Below, one piece after another: positions 17,457 through 25,641 of a stretch of 64,000 bases of DNA (positions are counted from its first letter, which is position 1; every line of letters starts with the position of its first letter). Position numbers and translations under genes: made by a program. Source of the DNA: Streptomyces katrae (GTDB taxonomy: Bacteria > Actinomycetota > Actinomycetes > Streptomycetales > Streptomycetaceae); NCBI RefSeq assembly GCF_002028425.1, contig NZ_CP020042.1:4935560-4999559 (forward strand), written 5' to 3'. The notes beneath the pieces are model-generated. The model ran no database searches. It saw nothing but the letters and a program-made list of their open reading frames with translations, and had not been told where the DNA came from.

Positions 17457-18458
17457 GTGACGGGACATCGGGACGCGGGGCGGCGAGCGGCCGTCGTGCT
17501 CTGTGTGGCGGCGGCACTGCTGGGACCGGCGGACCCGGCCGGCGCGTCCGCCGGCCGGCCGGGGGCCCGCGCTCTGGTCTACGTCGCCGACCTCAACTCC
17601 GACACGCTGTCGGTCGTCGACGCCGGCACCGGCAGGGTCGTGGACGCCGTTCCGGTCGGGCGCGGACCGGACAGCGTGGCCGTGAGCCCGGACGGCTCCC
17701 GCGTCTACGTCACCAACTCCGCGGCGGACACCGTGTCGGTGGTCGACGCCCGCACCAGGACGGTCGTCGCCACCGTCGCCGTCGGGGACGAACCGAGCAG
17801 GGTGACGGTCTCTCCCGACGGCCGGCGCGTCTACGTCGCCGATGTCGCGGCGGACACCGTCTCCGTGATCAGTGCCCGCACGCTCGCCGTGACGGACACC
17901 ATCGCCGTGGGCGATTCCCCGCTGGGCGTGGCCGTGACACCCGACGGACGCACCCTCTACGTCGCCAACGCCGCGTCCGGCACCGTCTCGGTGGTCCGGA
18001 CCGCCACCGGAAGGGTCACCGGCACCATCCGCGTCGGCGCCGGCCCGACCGCCCTGGTGCTCACCCCCGACGGCCGCAGCCTGTACGTCTCCAACCTGGC
18101 CTCGGACGACGTGTCGGTGGTCGACGTCCGCCGGGGCGTGGAAGAGGCCCGCATCCCGGTCGGGGACCAGCCCGCGGGGATCGGGGTGCGGCCGGACGGC
18201 CGCCGGGTGTACGTCGCCGACATCGGGTCGGACGACGTGTCGGTGATCAGCACCCGCGCCCGTGCCGTCATCGGGACCGTCGCGGTGGGCCGAGGCCCCA
18301 ACGGCCTGGCCGTCCGCCCGGACGGCTCGCGGGTGTACGTGAGCAACTTCGACTCGGACACCCTGTCGGTCGTCGACACCTCGACGGGGCGCGTGACGCG
18401 GACGGTGGGGGTGGGCGACGGGCCGACGGGCGTGGCGGTGTCCCCTCTCGAGCCCTAG
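17457..18458 (+). CDS. Secreted YVTN beta-propeller protein, seven repeats
   Basis: A 333-aa exported protein: signal peptide (AAVVLCVAAALLGPADPAGAS), then seven tandem repeats of 42 residues, each of the form VYVadlnSDTvSVVD...TvaVG..P.gvavsPDGrr. Seven repeats fit one closed seven-bladed propeller. Blades 1 and 7 and blades 5 and 6 are the closest to each other. Family members are surface or secreted, with binding roles; some have enzyme activity, but no catalytic residue is evident here. The stop overlaps the stop of the converging SMI1 gene by four bases (CTAG). Confidence 0.85.
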   Translation: MTGHRDAGRRAAVVLCVAAALLGPADPAGASAGRPGARALVYVADLNSDTLSVVDAGTGRVVDAVPVGRGPDSVAVSPDGSRVYVTNSAADTVSVVDARTRTVVATVAVGDEPSRVTVSPDGRRVYVADVAADTVSVISARTLAVTDTIAVGDSPLGVAVTPDGRTLYVANAASGTVSVVRTATGRVTGTIRVGAGPTALVLTPDGRSLYVSNLASDDVSVVDVRRGVEEARIPVGDQPAGIGVRPDGRRVYVADIGSDDVSVISTRARAVIGTVAVGRGPNGLAVRPDGSRVYVSNFDSDTLSVVDTSTGRVTRTVGVGDGPTGVAVSPLEP

Positions 18459-19072
18459 TCGGCGAACTCGCCGGCGTACGGGTCGGGCTCGCCCGTCTCG
18501 GGGTTGCGGCCCTCCTGCCAGCGGCGCTGGGCCTTGCGCCAGTGCACGAAGCTGAGGTGGCCGCCGTCCCAGAAGGTGAGGCCGACGGGGCTCACGTCGA
18601 ACTCGTCGGAGCACATCCGCAGCAGGAACTCGGCCATGCCGTACGGGTACACCGCGAAGGCGTCCGCGGTGTGCCGCCCGACGACGAGGACCGGCCAGCG
18701 GTCCGGGTCGGCGTCGGTGGTGAGCCAGCACAGGATGTCGGCGCCGGCGGTGACCCCCCAGGCGATGATCGACTCCGGGTCCGCGTCGAAGGCGGCCCGG
18801 CCGCCCCCGGCCTCCCAGGCCTGCCGGGCGTTGGCGGTCTCCTCGGCCATCTCGGCCGGGTCCCACTGGAGCCCCGGCTTCGGCAGGGGCAGCAGGATCC
18901 CGGCCTCGCCGTTGATGGAACCGGCGCCGAAACGACCCATGAAGGCGACGAAGTCGGAGGGGAAACGGGTGCCCCAGACGGCCTCGGCCGCCTGCCAGTC
19001 GATGTCCTCGTCGGCGCCGTGCGTCGCCGGCATGATCTGCTCAAGCGCCTTGACCCGCGCGTTCTCCGTCAT
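18455..19072 (-). CDS. SMI1/KNR4-family protein
   Basis: A 205-aa cytoplasmic protein of the SMI1/KNR4 (SUKH) fold: IDWQAAEAVWGTRFPSDFVAFMGRFGAGSINGEAGIL is the typical N-terminal half, followed by WGVTAGADILCWLTTDADPDRWPVLV. SUKH proteins are often immunity proteins for polymorphic toxins, but many Streptomyces copies stand alone, as here; no toxin gene is adjacent. ATG at 19072 has GGGGAG eight bases upstream. It converges on the YVTN gene with overlapping stop codons. Confidence 0.82.
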   Translation of the reverse strand: MTENARVKALEQIMPATHGADEDIDWQAAEAVWGTRFPSDFVAFMGRFGAGSINGEAGILLPLPKPGLQWDPAEMAEETANARQAWEAGGGRAAFDADPESIIAWGVTAGADILCWLTTDADPDRWPVLVVGRHTADAFAVYPYGMAEFLLRMCSDEFDVSPVGLTFWDGGHLSFVHWRKAQRRWQEGRNPETGEPDPYAGEFAD

Positions 19073-19133
19073 GCCCGCCGCTCCCCTGACACCCCACCTC
19101 AACCGCCCCAACCTACCGCCCGGGCGCGCCGTG

Positions 19134-19305
19134 ACCTAGGCCCTCTCTTCCGGATCTCGCCTGGCCCGCGCCGCCCGGCACCGCACCTCGCCGCCTTGGC
19201 GGAGCACCCGAGTACGTCCAGTACAAGGGCGCCCCGCCAACGCGCCGATGCCCGGCACCGGACGACGCGGGCTTAACCGGCAAGATCCGAAAGAGACGAC
19301 CTAGG
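19134..19305. mobile_element. 158-bp palindromic MITE with ACCTAGG flanks
   Basis: Nearly the whole of 19141-19298 is one long imperfect palindrome centred near 19219. The ends are CTCTCTTCCGGATCTCGCC on the left and, as reverse complement, GTCTCTTTCGGATCTTGCC on the right; the inner halves also pair. The element is flanked on both sides by GACCTAGG (19133-19140 and 19298-19305), which contains CTAG, the target duplicated by IS5-type transposases. It has no coding capacity, so it would be moved in trans. Its right end supplies the last 11 codons and stop of the DUF192 gene. Confidence 0.7.
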
Positions 19306-19656
19306 TGTGTTGTAGCGCTCCAGCGTGACTGTGGCGCCGGGGCGCAGCCCCCAGCGGGCCATCGCCCCGGCCTCCGCCTCCAGGACGTGGCGGGCGCGGG
19401 GGCGCAGGAGGCCGAGGCGGTTCGGGGGCATGGTGGTCACGGCGATGACGCGCAGGCGCCGGTCGAGGTGGGCGACGTCGATGGGGAAGCGCATGCGGAA
19501 GGTGTGCACGCCGGCGGCGGGGGTGAGCAGGAGGGCCCCCTCCACCCCGTCGCGCCCCAGGAGCCCCCTCGTCCGGGCGCGGTAGGAGGCGGCGATCTCG
19601 AGGGGGATCGCGGCGTCCCCGAACCGGAGGACCCCGGCGCCATCCTGATAGCCCAT
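19273..19656 (-). CDS. DUF192 protein with element-derived C-terminus
   Basis: A 127-aa protein of the DUF192 family (markers RTRGLLGR, GVHTFRMRFPIDVAHLD, VLEAEAGAMARWGLRPGATV), a small beta fold of unknown function, usually exported in other phyla but without a signal here. The natural end is around VTLERYN; the last residues TPRSSLSDLAG and the TAA are encoded by the MITE at 19141-19298. The start ATG at 19656 has no ribosome site but TAGGGT six bases upstream, so it is probably leaderless. It is the only gene in its transcript. Confidence 0.82.
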   Translation of the reverse strand: MGYQDGAGVLRFGDAAIPLEIAASYRARTRGLLGRDGVEGALLLTPAAGVHTFRMRFPIDVAHLDRRLRVIAVTTMPPNRLGLLRPRARHVLEAEAGAMARWGLRPGATVTLERYNTPRSSLSDLAG

Positions 19657-19662
19657 GGCCCC

Positions 19663-19668
19663 ACCCTA
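19663..19668 (-). promoter_or_regulatory. -10 box for leaderless DUF192 transcript
   Basis: TAGGGT on the minus strand, six bases before the ATG at 19656. Confidence 0.55.
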
Positions 19669-19821
19669 GATTCCGTTGACCCGGCGCGGGGTGCGAACGC
19701 CCAGCCTCGCGAGGTCAGGGGCGGAGCCCCTGGGAACGGTGGAAGGGCGGGGAGGGGCGAGCCCCGCGCAGCGGTGACGAGAAGGGGTCCCAGGGCCCAT
19801 CCCCGCCCGGGGGCAGGGGCC

Positions 19822-19827
19822 TACCGT
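19822..19827 (+). promoter_or_regulatory. -10 box for leaderless prepilin peptidase
   Basis: TACCGT six bases before the ATG at 19834, no ribosome site. Confidence 0.55.
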
Positions 19828-19833
19828 CGGCGG

Positions 19834-20628
19834 ATGGGCGTAGTCGTGATCATCCTCGCCGCCGCGTACGGCGCAGCCACCGGCCTCGGGCTCCCCCGCG
19901 CCGCCTACCGCCTGTCCGTGGAGCCCGGCGCCCCCTGGCGCACCCACTGCCCCCACGGGCACCCCGTCCCCGGATGGCTCGGCCGCACCCCCTGCCCCCG
20001 GGGCCGCCACGCCCCGGCCTGCGAGGGCCCCGCCGAAGCCGGCCGGGGCGGCGGCCCCGCGGGCCCGGGGCCGGGCCGCCGGCGCGGCGGCGCCGGCCCG
20101 TGGGCCCCCGCCGCCGTCTGCGCGGCCGTCTGCGCGGCGCTGGCCGCCGCCACGGGGGTCCGGCCCGAAGCGGCGGTCTTCGCCGGGCTGGCGCCGCTCC
20201 TCGTGGTGCTCGGGATGGTCGACCTCGCCGTGCACCGGCTGCCCGACGTGCTCACCCTGCCCCTCGCCGCCGCCACCCCCGCCCTGCTCGGCGTCGCCGC
20301 CCTCCTGCCGCGCGCCGCGGGCACCTGGCGGGGGGCCCTGCTCGGCGGGGCCGCGCTCGGGGCGGCGTACCTCCTGCTGTTCCTGATCAACCCCGCCGGC
20401 ATGGGCCTCGGCGACGTCAAGCTCGCGCTCCCCCTGGGGGTCGCTCTTGGGTGGTACGGGTGGGGGGTATGGGCCGCCGGGGCCTTCCTCGGGCTGCTCT
20501 ACGGGGCCGTATACGGCCTCGCCGCGCTGCTGACCAGCCGCGCGACCCGCAAGACGGGCTTCGCCTTCGGGCCCTTCATGGCCGCCGGAGCCCTCACCGG
20601 AGTGCTCCTGGGCGGATTCGGAGCGTAA
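19834..20628 (+). CDS. Prepilin peptidase (A24, type IV leader peptidase)
   Basis: A 264-aa membrane aspartic protease. The two catalytic Asp are seen in GMVDLAVHRLPD (about residue 129) and GMGLGDVKLAL (about 192, the GxGD motif). An N-terminal part with cysteines (THCPHGHPVPGW, TPCPRGRHAPAC) resembles the zinc-binding cytoplasmic loop of full-length prepilin peptidases. It would cleave leader peptides of type IV-like pilins or Flp/Tad pilins, but no pilin or tad genes are adjacent. ATG start at 19834. Confidence 0.85.
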   Translation: MGVVVIILAAAYGAATGLGLPRAAYRLSVEPGAPWRTHCPHGHPVPGWLGRTPCPRGRHAPACEGPAEAGRGGGPAGPGPGRRRGGAGPWAPAAVCAAVCAALAAATGVRPEAAVFAGLAPLLVVLGMVDLAVHRLPDVLTLPLAAATPALLGVAALLPRAAGTWRGALLGGAALGAAYLLLFLINPAGMGLGDVKLALPLGVALGWYGWGVWAAGAFLGLLYGAVYGLAALLTSRATRKTGFAFGPFMAAGALTGVLLGGFGA

Positions 20629-20687
20629 TCATTCTGCGCCGATGCACGCAGGACGCTTTACGAAGGGTTATGGTGGAACCCCCCCCT

Positions 20688-20722
20688 CGGGCCGGTCCGT
20701 ATCCCCCCCACGGACCGGCCCG
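20688..20722. terminator. Strong bidirectional terminator
   Basis: Perfect 13-bp stem, arms 20688-20700 (CGGGCCGGTCCGT) and 20710-20722, loop 9, followed by GTTTTCCTTTTCC on the plus strand. It lies between convergent genes and is one of few sites here with a T-rich tail. Confidence 0.85.
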
Positions 20723-20759
20723 TTTTCCTTTTCCCTTCCCGCGCGGGCAAAAGCGCAGG

Positions 20760-21797
20760 TCAGCCGCGCTGGGCCCAGATGTTGGTGCCGGGGGTGGAGA
20801 CGGCGAAGGAGTCGATCTCCTTCAGCTCCTGCTCAGACAGCGGAGCCCCGGCCAGCGCGGCCACGTTCTCCTCCAGCTGCTTCACGCTCGACGCGCCGAT
20901 CAGCGCCGAAGTCATCCGGTCGTCCCGCAGCACCCAGTTCAGCGCGAGCTGGGCCAGCGACTGGCCCCGGCGGGCCGCGATGTCGCTCAGGCCGCGCAGC
21001 CGCCGCACCACGTCCTCCGACAGCAGCGCCGGGTTCAGGGACTTGCCGGCCGCGGCCCGCGAGTCCTCCGGGATGCCGTGGAGGTACTTGCCGGTCAGCA
21101 GGCCCTGCGCGAGCGGCGCGAAGGCGATGCAGCCCATGCCGGACTCCTCCAGGGTGTCCAGCAGCCCGTCCTCCTCCGTCCAGCGGTTGATCATGGAGTA
21201 CGAGGGCTGGTGGATGAGCGGGCGCACGCCCATCTCCCGCAGGATCCGCACGGCCTCGGCGGTCTGCTCCGCCGTGTACGAGGAGACGCCGACGTACAGC
21301 GCCTTGCCCTGCTGGACCGCGGACGCGAGCGCGCCCATGGTCTCCTCCAGCGGGGTCTCCGGGTCGAACCGGTGCGAGTAGAAGATGTCGACGTAGTCGA
21401 CGCCCATCCGCTTCAGCGAGGCGTCCAGCGACCCGAGCAGGTACTTGCGGCTGCCCCACTCGCCGTACGGGCCGGGGTGCATCAGGTAGCCGGCCTTCGT
21501 GGAGAGGACCAGCTCCTCGCGGTGGCGCGCGAAGTCCTGGGCGAAGATCTTGCCGAAGTTCAGCTCGGCGGAGCCGGGCGGCGGGCCGTAGTTGTTGGCC
21601 AGGTCGAAGTGGGTCACGCCGAGGTCGAACGCGCGGCGCAGGATCGACCGCTGGGACTCCAGGGACTTGTCGTCGCCGAAGTTGTGCCAGAGGCCGAGGG
21701 AGATGGCGGGGAGCTTGAGACCGCTGCGGCCCGTGCGCCGGTAGGGCATGGAATCGTAGCGGGAGTGGTCTGCCCGATAGGGATTGGTATCAGTCAC
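20760..21797 (-). CDS. Aldo-keto reductase (YghZ / GAP-reductase type)
   Basis: A 345-aa NADPH-dependent reductase with a TIM barrel. Active-site residues are seen: the Asp and Tyr in THFDLANNYGP, Lys in LVLSTKAGY, His in IFYSHRFDP. The insert PPPGSAELNFGKIFAQDF is the mark of the YghZ/Kv-beta-like group, which reduces L-glyceraldehyde 3-phosphate and other aldehydes, aiding methylglyoxal detoxification. GTG start at 21797 was chosen for AAGGA close upstream. Divergent from the isoprenyl transferase gene. Confidence 0.9.
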   Translation of the reverse strand: MTDTNPYRADHSRYDSMPYRRTGRSGLKLPAISLGLWHNFGDDKSLESQRSILRRAFDLGVTHFDLANNYGPPPGSAELNFGKIFAQDFARHREELVLSTKAGYLMHPGPYGEWGSRKYLLGSLDASLKRMGVDYVDIFYSHRFDPETPLEETMGALASAVQQGKALYVGVSSYTAEQTAEAVRILREMGVRPLIHQPSYSMINRWTEEDGLLDTLEESGMGCIAFAPLAQGLLTGKYLHGIPEDSRAAAGKSLNPALLSEDVVRRLRGLSDIAARRGQSLAQLALNWVLRDDRMTSALIGASSVKQLEENVAALAGAPLSEQELKEIDSFAVSTPGTNIWAQRG

Positions 21798-21926
21798 GTT
21801 GTCCTTGCTATCACGGACTTGTGACCTACCGAGTTGGGTACCCGATCCCGCCGCGCAGTAATGTGGCGGGGACTCGGGGGAGACCGCAATTCGTACGGGG
21901 GCATTGCACGGAGGGGCTGGAAGATC

Positions 21927-22688
21927 GTGAAGCTGCGCGACCTGGTGTACAAGCTCTACGCACGCCGGGTGGAAGGTCGCCTCGACCATGACGCGTCGCC
22001 CAAGCACATCGGCGTCATCCTGGACGGGAACAGGCGCTGGGCCAAGGCGTCCGGAAGTTCGACGGTGCAGGGCCACCAGGCCGGCGCCGACAAGATCTCC
22101 GAGCTGCTGGGCTGGTGCACCGAGACGGACGTCGAGGTCGTCACGCTGTGGATGCTCTCCACGGACAACCTGGACCGCCCCGAGGGCGAGCTCCTCCCGC
22201 TGCTCAACATCATCGAGAACACCGTCAAGGGCCTCGCCGAGGACGGCCGCTGGCGCGTCCACCACGTGGGCAACCTGGACATCCTGCCGTCCCGGACGCA
22301 GACCGTGCTGAAGGAGGCCGAGCAGGCCACGCACGACATCGGCGGGATACTGGTCAACGTCGCCGTCGGCTACGGCGGCCGCCAGGAGATCGCCGACGCG
22401 GTCCGCTCGCTGCTGCTGGAGCACGCCGAGAAGGGCACCTCCTTCGAGGAGCTCGCCGAGGTCCTGGACATCGACCACATCGCGGAGCACCTCTACACGC
22501 GCGGCCAGCCCGACCCCGACCTGGTGATCCGCACCAGCGGCGAGCAGCGGCTGTCCGGGTTCATGCTGTGGCAGAGCGCCCACTCCGAGTACTACTTCTG
22601 CGAGGTCTTCTGGCCGGCCTTCCGCAAGGTCGACTTCCTGCGCGCCCTGCGCGACTACGCCGCCCGGCACCGCCGGTTCGGGACCTGA
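21927..22688 (+). CDS. uppS: Isoprenyl (undecaprenyl-type) diphosphate synthase
   Basis: A 253-aa cis-prenyltransferase. The catalytic Asp lies in HIGVILDGNRRWAKA, followed by the region-V signatures PDLVIRTSGEQRLSGFMLWQSAHSEYYF. It condenses isopentenyl diphosphate onto a short allylic diphosphate to make Z-prenyl chains, such as the wall lipid carrier. Streptomyces carries two such enzymes; which one this is cannot be settled by eye, so the symbol is tentative. GTG start at 21927 with GGAAG upstream; a stronger GGAGGGG lies 12 bases away. Confidence 0.88.
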   Translation: MKLRDLVYKLYARRVEGRLDHDASPKHIGVILDGNRRWAKASGSSTVQGHQAGADKISELLGWCTETDVEVVTLWMLSTDNLDRPEGELLPLLNIIENTVKGLAEDGRWRVHHVGNLDILPSRTQTVLKEAEQATHDIGGILVNVAVGYGGRQEIADAVRSLLLEHAEKGTSFEELAEVLDIDHIAEHLYTRGQPDPDLVIRTSGEQRLSGFMLWQSAHSEYYFCEVFWPAFRKVDFLRALRDYAARHRRFGT

Positions 22689-23074
22689 CACCCGGAGGAT
22701 CCCCGCCCGTCCCGGGCGGCCCCCCCGGGCCCCCGGCCCCCGAGGATCCCCCGGGGGCCGAAACCCCTCGGAGCCACTCCGGTCCCGCCCGTCCCCTTCG
22801 TCGAGCCTTCACCTGGGCTTCACCGAGCGTCCGTCATATGCCATGGCATGGGCGGCCCCGTTCAAGGGCATAAGCCTTGCAGGTCGATGCCCGATCCACG
22901 GGTGTCGAGTCTCAGCGGACGGCAACGGGCCGTCCGCCCGGGAGGCCCTTTGCACCAGGACGAGCGTGCGGTTCGCACGGACGGATTGGAGGGCCGGAAA
23001 GCGGCCCTGGCACAGGTGCCGTTGACCGGTCCGGTCTTCATGGCCCGACCTCTTCCGAGGGGGTACGTCCTTCC
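22689..23074. other. 386-bp gap: terminator and structured leader
   Basis: No gene is seen. A GC hairpin at 22734-22760 (CGGCCCCC / GGGGGCCG, loop 11) may end the isoprenyl transferase transcript. Further right are a 12-bp palindrome ATGCCATGGCAT (22838-22849) and short hairpins at 22916-22936 (CGGACGGC / GCCGTCCG) and 22965-22979 (CGTGCG / CGCACG). These would sit in the 5' leader of the PhoH gene if its promoter lies around 22840. Confidence 0.5.
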
Positions 23075-24391
23075 GTGGTGACCAGCACTAAGCGCCGCCT
23101 GTCCGACAGGCGGACCTACGTCCTCGACACCAGCGTCCTGCTGGCAGACCCCAACGCGATCACCCGTTTCGACGAGCACGAGGTCGTGCTCCCGATCGTG
23201 GTGATCACCGAGCTGGAGGCGAAGAGGCACCACCCCGAGCTCGGCTACTTCGCCCGTCAGGCCCTGCGCCTGCTCGACGACTTCCGGGTCCGCCACGGCC
23301 GCCTCGACGCCCCCATTCCGCTGGGCGATCTGGGCGGGACCCTGCGTGTCGAGCTCAACCACTCCGATCCCGGCGTCCTGCCGGCGGGATTCCGGCTGGG
23401 GGACAACGACTCGCGCATCCTCGCGGTCGCCCGCAACCTCCAGGCCGAGGGCTACGACGTCACGGTCGTGTCCAAGGACCTCCCGCTGCGCATCAAGGCG
23501 TCCTCCGTGGGCCTGCTGGCCGAGGAGTACCGGGCGGAGCTGGCCATCACCGACGCCGGCTGGACCGGCATGAGCGAGCTCGCGCTCTCCGGGGAGCAGG
23601 TCGACCTCCTCTACTCCGAGGAGCGGCTCTACGTCCCGGAGGCCGCCGAACTGCCGGTGCACACCGGTCTGATCCTCCAGTCCGAGCGCGGCAAGGCCCT
23701 GGGCCGGGTCACCGCCGACGGCAACGTCCGGCTGGTGCGGGGCGACCGCGACGCCTTCGGGCTGCACGGCCGCAGCGCCGAGCAGCGCATCGCACTGGAC
23801 CTGCTGCTCGACCCGGAGATCGGGATCATCTCGATGGGCGGCCGGGCCGGCACCGGAAAGTCGGCGCTGGCGCTGTGCGCGGGCCTGGAGGCGGTCCTGG
23901 AGCGCCGCCAGCACCAGAAGGTGATGGTCTTCCGGCCGCTGTACGCGGTGGGCGGCCAGGAGCTCGGCTACCTGCCCGGGGACCAGTCCGAGAAGATGAG
24001 CCCCTGGGCCCAGGCGGTGTTCGACACCCTTTCCTCGGTCGCCGGGCGCGAGGTCATCGAAGAGGTACTGAACCGCGGGATGCTGGAGGTCCTGCCGCTC
24101 ACGCACATCCGCGGCCGTTCGCTGCACGACGCCTTCGTGATCGTGGACGAGGCCCAGTCCCTGGAGCGCAACGTCCTGTTGACCGTTCTGTCCCGTATCG
24201 GCGCCAATTCGCGGGTGGTTCTGACCCATGACGTGGCCCAGCGGGACAATCTCCGGGTCGGCCGGTACGACGGAGTGGTCGCCGTCGTTGAGAAGCTGAA
24301 GGGGCATCCGCTCTTCGCCCACGTCACGCTCACCCGCTCCGAGCGCTCCCCGATCGCCGCACTCGTCACGGAGATGCTCGAAACGCTCTGA
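23075..24391 (+). CDS. PIN-PhoH protein (PhoH2)
   Basis: A 438-aa two-domain RNA enzyme. The N-terminal PIN domain opens [16 protein letters not shown] (first catalytic Asp) and continues to a conserved acidic cluster ([28 protein letters not shown]). The C-terminal PhoH ATPase has Walker [11 protein letters not shown], Walker [12 protein letters not shown] and the arginine-bearing end TRSERSPIA. In mycobacteria, PhoH2 unwinds and cuts RNA. Start GTG at 23075 (a second GTG at 23078 is equally possible); GAGGGGG lies 13 bases upstream. The leader is long and structured. A strong terminator follows the gene. Confidence 0.9.
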   Translation: MVTSTKRRLSDRRTYVLDTSVLLADPNAITRFDEHEVVLPIVVITELEAKRHHPELGYFARQALRLLDDFRVRHGRLDAPIPLGDLGGTLRVELNHSDPGVLPAGFRLGDNDSRILAVARNLQAEGYDVTVVSKDLPLRIKASSVGLLAEEYRAELAITDAGWTGMSELALSGEQVDLLYSEERLYVPEAAELPVHTGLILQSERGKALGRVTADGNVRLVRGDRDAFGLHGRSAEQRIALDLLLDPEIGIISMGGRAGTGKSALALCAGLEAVLERRQHQKVMVFRPLYAVGGQELGYLPGDQSEKMSPWAQAVFDTLSSVAGREVIEEVLNRGMLEVLPLTHIRGRSLHDAFVIVDEAQSLERNVLLTVLSRIGANSRVVLTHDVAQRDNLRVGRYDGVVAVVEKLKGHPLFAHVTLTRSERSPIAALVTEMLETL

Positions 24392-24799
24392 TCACCCAAA
24401 TCCCCCATAGGGGGACGTCGAGTTGACGCCGTCCGGCAAAGGCGCAGGAGCCTAGCCGGACGGCGTCGTTCCGCACAGGGCTTTGACCAAAACAGCGGCG
24501 TCCTGCCTGATGTGACCTTTAACACGCAACGCGGAATTGCCTTGCGGCGTCGAGGTCCGGCAGAGTCTGTTTTCCGTCAGGCCCCGCATACGGCACTCCT
24601 GTATCTCCTGTTGGGGATACGCGCAGCACCACAACTCCACAGCCGTTGACCGTATGCCGCCCGGTTTCACGCGGCAGCTCCCGCAGGGGAGTTGTCCTCG
24701 GGCCCGTGTCTCCAGTGACCAGAACACCACGGAGTCCAGTGTCGAAGGGGCACTCTTGCGCCCGCGCGGTCACTGCGGACGCTGCTGGAAGGACACCGT
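24392..24799. other. 408-bp gap: terminator and long leader of SLT gene
   Basis: Begins with the phoH terminator (24425-24467). The rest is a stretch of lower GC content that ends in GGAAGGA before the GTG at 24800 and has no coding character. It holds TTGACC at 24483, a possible -35, and a hairpin GTATCTCC / GGGGATAC at about 24600-24620. If transcription starts near 24510, the transglycosylase mRNA would carry a leader of nearly 300 bases, which suggests post-transcriptional control. I could not recognise a known riboswitch in it. Confidence 0.5.
24425..24467 (+). terminator. Terminator behind phoH-type gene
   Basis: Perfect 13-bp stem GACGCCGTCCGGC / GCCGGACGGCGTC, arms 24425-24437 and 24455-24467, loop 17, starting 34 bases past the stop codon. 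Confidence 0.85.
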
Positions 24800-25522
24800 G
24801 TGAGCCGGATCTCGGTCCGGGGGTTCGCAGTGGCTTCGGCCACCGCGGTCACCACCGTCGGCGCAGTCGTCGGCGTCGCCACTGGCGATGCCGCCACCTC
24901 GAACGACCTCGAGACGACCGCGTCCGGAGCGACTCTCCTCACTGACGTTCCGGTCGGCGAGCAGGCCCAGGTCCAGAGCGGGTCCCTGGCCCAGCAGGCC
25001 GACGCCATCGCCCACGCCGCCGACGCCGACGCCAAGCGCTCGGCGGAGGAGGCCGCCCGCATCCAGGCCGCCGAGGACGCCAAGTCCAAGAAGGCGGACG
25101 CGCAGAAGGCGGAGCAGGAGAAGAAGGACGCGGACGCCAAGAAGCTCAAGGACGAGCGCGACGCCGCGGAGGGCATCGCCAGCCGCTCGGCCACGCGCGA
25201 CGCGGGCGACTTCCCGGTCCAGGGCTCCTACACGGTCGCCCAGGTCAAGGACATCGCCCGGCAGCTGGTCCCCTCGGGCCAGTTCCAGTGCTTCTCCAAC
25301 ATCATCAACGAGGAATCCACCTGGAACTACCAGGCCGTGAACTCCTCGTCGGGCGCCTACGGCCTGGTCCAGGCGCTCCCCGGCTCGAAGATGGCCTCGG
25401 CCGGTTCGGACTGGCGCACCAACCCGGCCACCCAGATCAAGTGGGGCCTGGGCTACATGAACGAGCGCTACGGCAGCCCGTGCAGCGCCTGGAGCTTCCA
25501 CCAGGCCAACGGCTGGTACTAG
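24800..25522 (+). CDS. Secreted SLT-type lytic transglycosylase
   Basis: A 240-aa exported protein. Signal peptide (RGFAVASATAVTTVGAVVGVATG), then a charged Ala/Glu/Lys coiled coil (residues about 55-130, for example EEAARIQAAEDAKSKKADAQ), then a C-terminal soluble-transglycosylase domain. The likely catalytic Glu lies in NIINEESTWNYQAVN, with GAYGLVQALP and the final CSAWSFHQANGWY closing the domain; two Cys may pair. It should cleave peptidoglycan glycan chains during growth or spore germination. GTG start with GGAAGGA six bases upstream, behind a long leader. Confidence 0.88.
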   Translation: MSRISVRGFAVASATAVTTVGAVVGVATGDAATSNDLETTASGATLLTDVPVGEQAQVQSGSLAQQADAIAHAADADAKRSAEEAARIQAAEDAKSKKADAQKAEQEKKDADAKKLKDERDAAEGIASRSATRDAGDFPVQGSYTVAQVKDIARQLVPSGQFQCFSNIINEESTWNYQAVNSSSGAYGLVQALPGSKMASAGSDWRTNPATQIKWGLGYMNERYGSPCSAWSFHQANGWY

Positions 25523-25556
25523 AGGCCCGGCGGACACCGCCCGCGCACAACCCGGG

Positions 25557-25589
25557 GGAACCCCACACCGTCCTACGGTGTGGGGTTCC
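25557..25589 (+). terminator. Terminator behind transglycosylase gene
   Basis: Stem of 14 bp, arms 25557-25570 (ending CCCCACACCG) and 25576-25589 (CGGTGTGGGG start), loop TCCTA, 34 bases beyond the stop codon. Confidence 0.85.
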
Positions 25590-25641
25590 TCGCGTGTACG
25601 GTCGTGCGAGGCGTGGCCGCGGGGCGGGGGAAGGGAACGAC

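Noticed and set aside
17540..18440. Tandem 126-bp repeats as a CRISPR or minisatellite
   Set aside because: The repeats are coding, in phase, and match the YVTN blade; there are no spacers.
24468..24799. A c-di-AMP (ydaO) riboswitch upstream of the SLT gene
   Set aside because: The conserved blocks of that riboswitch, as I know them, were not found by eye; only an unassigned leader is claimed.
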